A stretch of DNA of 6,227 nucleotides, taken from assembly GCA_021848165.1 (NCBI GenBank), contig JAJZMW010000109.1:1-6227 (forward strand), read 5' to 3'. Within the stretch, counting starts at the first letter, position 1. Each line of letters starts with the position of its first letter. The stretch is from Thermoplasmata archaeon. Its GTDB lineage: Archaea; Thermoplasmatota; Thermoplasmata; Lutacidiplasmatales; UBA184. Below, in pieces: positions 5,061 through 6,227 of the stretch. The translations under genes and the position numbers were made by a program. The notes below the pieces were generated by a model. The model was not told the origin of the DNA. It worked only from the letters and a program-made list of their open reading frames with translations, and did not search any database.

Positions 5061-6227
5061 TTGGCGGCCGTCCCCACCTTGAGCTACTCCTCGGCGCGAG
5101 CGTACCTCGAGTGCCCGCTCCGCTGGAAGTTCCTCTACATCGATCGGCTCACCGAGGCTCCCCGAGGCTACTTCACCTTCGGGCGCACGATCCACACCGT
5201 TCTCGAGGAGCTCGTGCGCCCCCTCGTGCACCCCGTCGCCCGTCGCACCTCCGCGACGGAGTCGCAGCGGACCCTCGACCACTACACTCCCCCTCCCCCC
5301 GGCCCCGCGGAGAGCCGGAGGCTCGCGGTGTCGGAAGAGGACCTTCTGGAGTCGTACCGGCGGGCCTGGTCGAGCGAGGGGTACACGTCGCGCGACGAGG
5401 AGGAGCGGTATCGGGCCGTCGGAGCGGAGATCCTCCTCGGATACTACCGCCAGCTGGTCGAGAGCCCGCCGACGCCGGTCGCCGTCGAAGAGCATCTCGA
5501 GGCGACCTGGGACGGGATCCCGATCCACGGGTACCTCGACCGGCTCGACCGGACCCCGAGCGGGGGGCTCGAGGTTCTCGATTACAAGACGAGCCGGGAG
5601 ATCACGAGCGAGGAGGCGGAAGCCTCCGATCAATTGTCGCTCTACCAAGTGTTGGTCGAGAACAACTATCCGGATCCGGTCGAGAGCTTGACGCTCTACC
5701 ATCTTCGATCGTTGACGCCGTTGCGCACGCCGGCCCGCCGCCGCGATTCGCTCGATGCGCTCTACACCCGGATCGGGGACGTGTACGATGGGATCCGGGC
5801 GGAGGCGTACGAGCCGACGCCCGGCCGGCATTGTCGACGCTGCGAGTTCCAGTCGCGGTGCCCCGAGTTCCGCCGAGTGCCGTCGGAGGAGCGCGCTCGG
5901 CTGGGCGAGCTCGTCGACCGGTTCGCCCAGTTGCGGGCGCAGGAGCGGCGGCTCGAGCGCGAGCTCGAGGAGACCGCCGCGGAACTGCACCACGCCGCGG
6001 AAGAGGTCGGGGTCCACCGGGTTCCCGGCTCTCGCGCGGTCGCGATCCGTCGCCGGGAGGAGACCTGGGCGTATCCCCGGATGGCCCTGCCGGTCTTGCC
6101 ACCCTCGGTGTCGCGCCCGTCGCTCGATCGCCCGGAGGAGGTCCGACGGTTCCTGCGGGACGGGCGGGTCGATCCGACCCTCCGCCGCCAGATCGCCGAG
6201 GGCGGGCGACGCCAGGTCCGCTGGTTC
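5061..6227 (+). CDS. RecB/Cas4-like PD-(D/E)XK nuclease with Fe-S cysteines, 3' end cut off
   Basis: 389 codons are open to the window end without a stop. Residues 1-50 carry LSYSSARAYLECPLRWKF (Cys18, first cluster ligand) and FGRTIHTVLEEL (His45 of the RecB-type N-terminal motif). The core has GYLDRLD (Asp160), VLDYKTS (Asp174, Lys176) and QLSLY (Gln191, Tyr195), the full PD-(D/E)XK/QxxxY active site. Cys258, Cys261 and Cys267 follow in HCRRCEFQSRCPEF, so with Cys18 a [4Fe-4S] cluster of the Cas4/AddB kind is expected. The likely role is DNA exonuclease or end processing in repair or recombination. After the cluster the protein continues for over 120 residues: a coiled coil (about 275-316, LRAQERRLERELEETAAELHH) and a basic, Arg-rich region. 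Standalone Cas4/RecB-like proteins usually end near the cysteines. The start is TTG, the only plausible codon. No cas genes are nearby. Confidence 0.85.
   Translation, partial: MAAVPTLSYSSARAYLECPLRWKFLYIDRLTEAPRGYFTFGRTIHTVLEELVRPLVHPVARRTSATESQRTLDHYTPPPPGPAESRRLAVSEEDLLESYRRAWSSEGYTSRDEEERYRAVGAEILLGYYRQLVESPPTPVAVEEHLEATWDGIPIHGYLDRLDRTPSGGLEVLDYKTSREITSEEAEASDQLSLYQVLVENNYPDPVESLTLYHLRSLTPLRTPARRRDSLDALYTRIGDVYDGIRAEAYEPTPGRHCRRCEFQSRCPEFRRVPSEERARLGELVDRFAQLRAQERRLERELEETAAELHHAAEEVGVHRVPGSRAVAIRRREETWAYPRMALPVLPPSVSRPSLDRPEEVRRFLRDGRVDPTLRRQIAEGGRRQVRWF

Noticed and set aside
5940..5980. Repeated GCTCGAG/GAGCTC motifs within the nuclease gene.
   Set aside because: They follow from Leu-Glu-Arg-Glu-Leu-Glu coiled-coil codons (CTC, GAG, CGC) and need no other explanation.
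3786..6017. A 743-codon open frame on the minus strand covering the TFB and nuclease genes.
   Set aside because: It is antisense to two genes with clear family motifs, its translation is Arg/Pro/Leu/Asp-rich with no recognisable domain, and long antisense open frames are expected at this GC content.
5061..6227. A cas4 gene belonging to a CRISPR-Cas locus.
   Set aside because: The nuclease has Cas4-like cysteines, but there is no repeat-spacer array and no cas1, cas2 or other cas gene in the window; the same architecture occurs in standalone RecB-like nucleases.
2427..6227. A new defence system made of regulator, TFB and nuclease.
   Set aside because: Each gene has its own spacer and promoter-like element, all fit housekeeping or regulatory roles, and there is no toxin, ATPase, mobile-element gene or foreign composition to support a defence island.

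Overview
The window looks like a high-GC archaeal chromosome segment (GC well over 60% by eye). The archaeal call rests on three things: an archaeal-type ribosomal protein S2 directly downstream of enolase (a conserved archaeal gene pair), a TFB/TFIIB-type transcription factor, and A/T-rich TATA-like elements 26-34 bases before start codons instead of bacterial -35/-10 pairs. The enolase is the short type seen in haloarchaea, and the mix of short leaders and high GC would suit an uncultured Thermoplasmatota-like or other euryarchaeal lineage. That placement is inference, not proof.

Layout, all on the + strand. Positions 1-69 hold the last 22 codons of a probable methylmalonyl-CoA mutase large subunit. 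Methylmalonyl-CoA epimerase (84-479) follows, then enolase (476-1690, ATGA overlap with the epimerase) and ribosomal protein S2 (1719-2354). Tight spacing suggests one transcript; a TATA-like patch inside the enolase 3' end may give S2 an extra promoter. The next three genes each have their own upstream spacer. First is a TrmB-like regulator (2427-3704) with a winged helix, a degenerate PLD-like region and a Cys-containing C-terminal domain resembling V4R ligand sensors. Second is a TFB paralog (3852-4979) with a good zinc ribbon and cyclin folds but a diverged B-reader and a low-complexity N-terminal tail. Third is a RecB/Cas4-like PD-(D/E)XK nuclease with four Fe-S cysteines and a long C-terminal extension; it starts at a TTG (5061) and runs off the window end.

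How they work together: mutase and epimerase interconvert propionyl-CoA-derived methylmalonyl-CoA and succinyl-CoA, enolase serves glycolysis/gluconeogenesis, and S2 belongs to the small ribosomal subunit, so the first block joins central carbon metabolism to translation. The second block is regulatory and DNA-processing. Its three genes may be only neighbours. There is no CRISPR array, tRNA, rRNA, insertion sequence or convincing defence island. Apart from the cut ends, no gene-free stretch exceeds about 150 bases.
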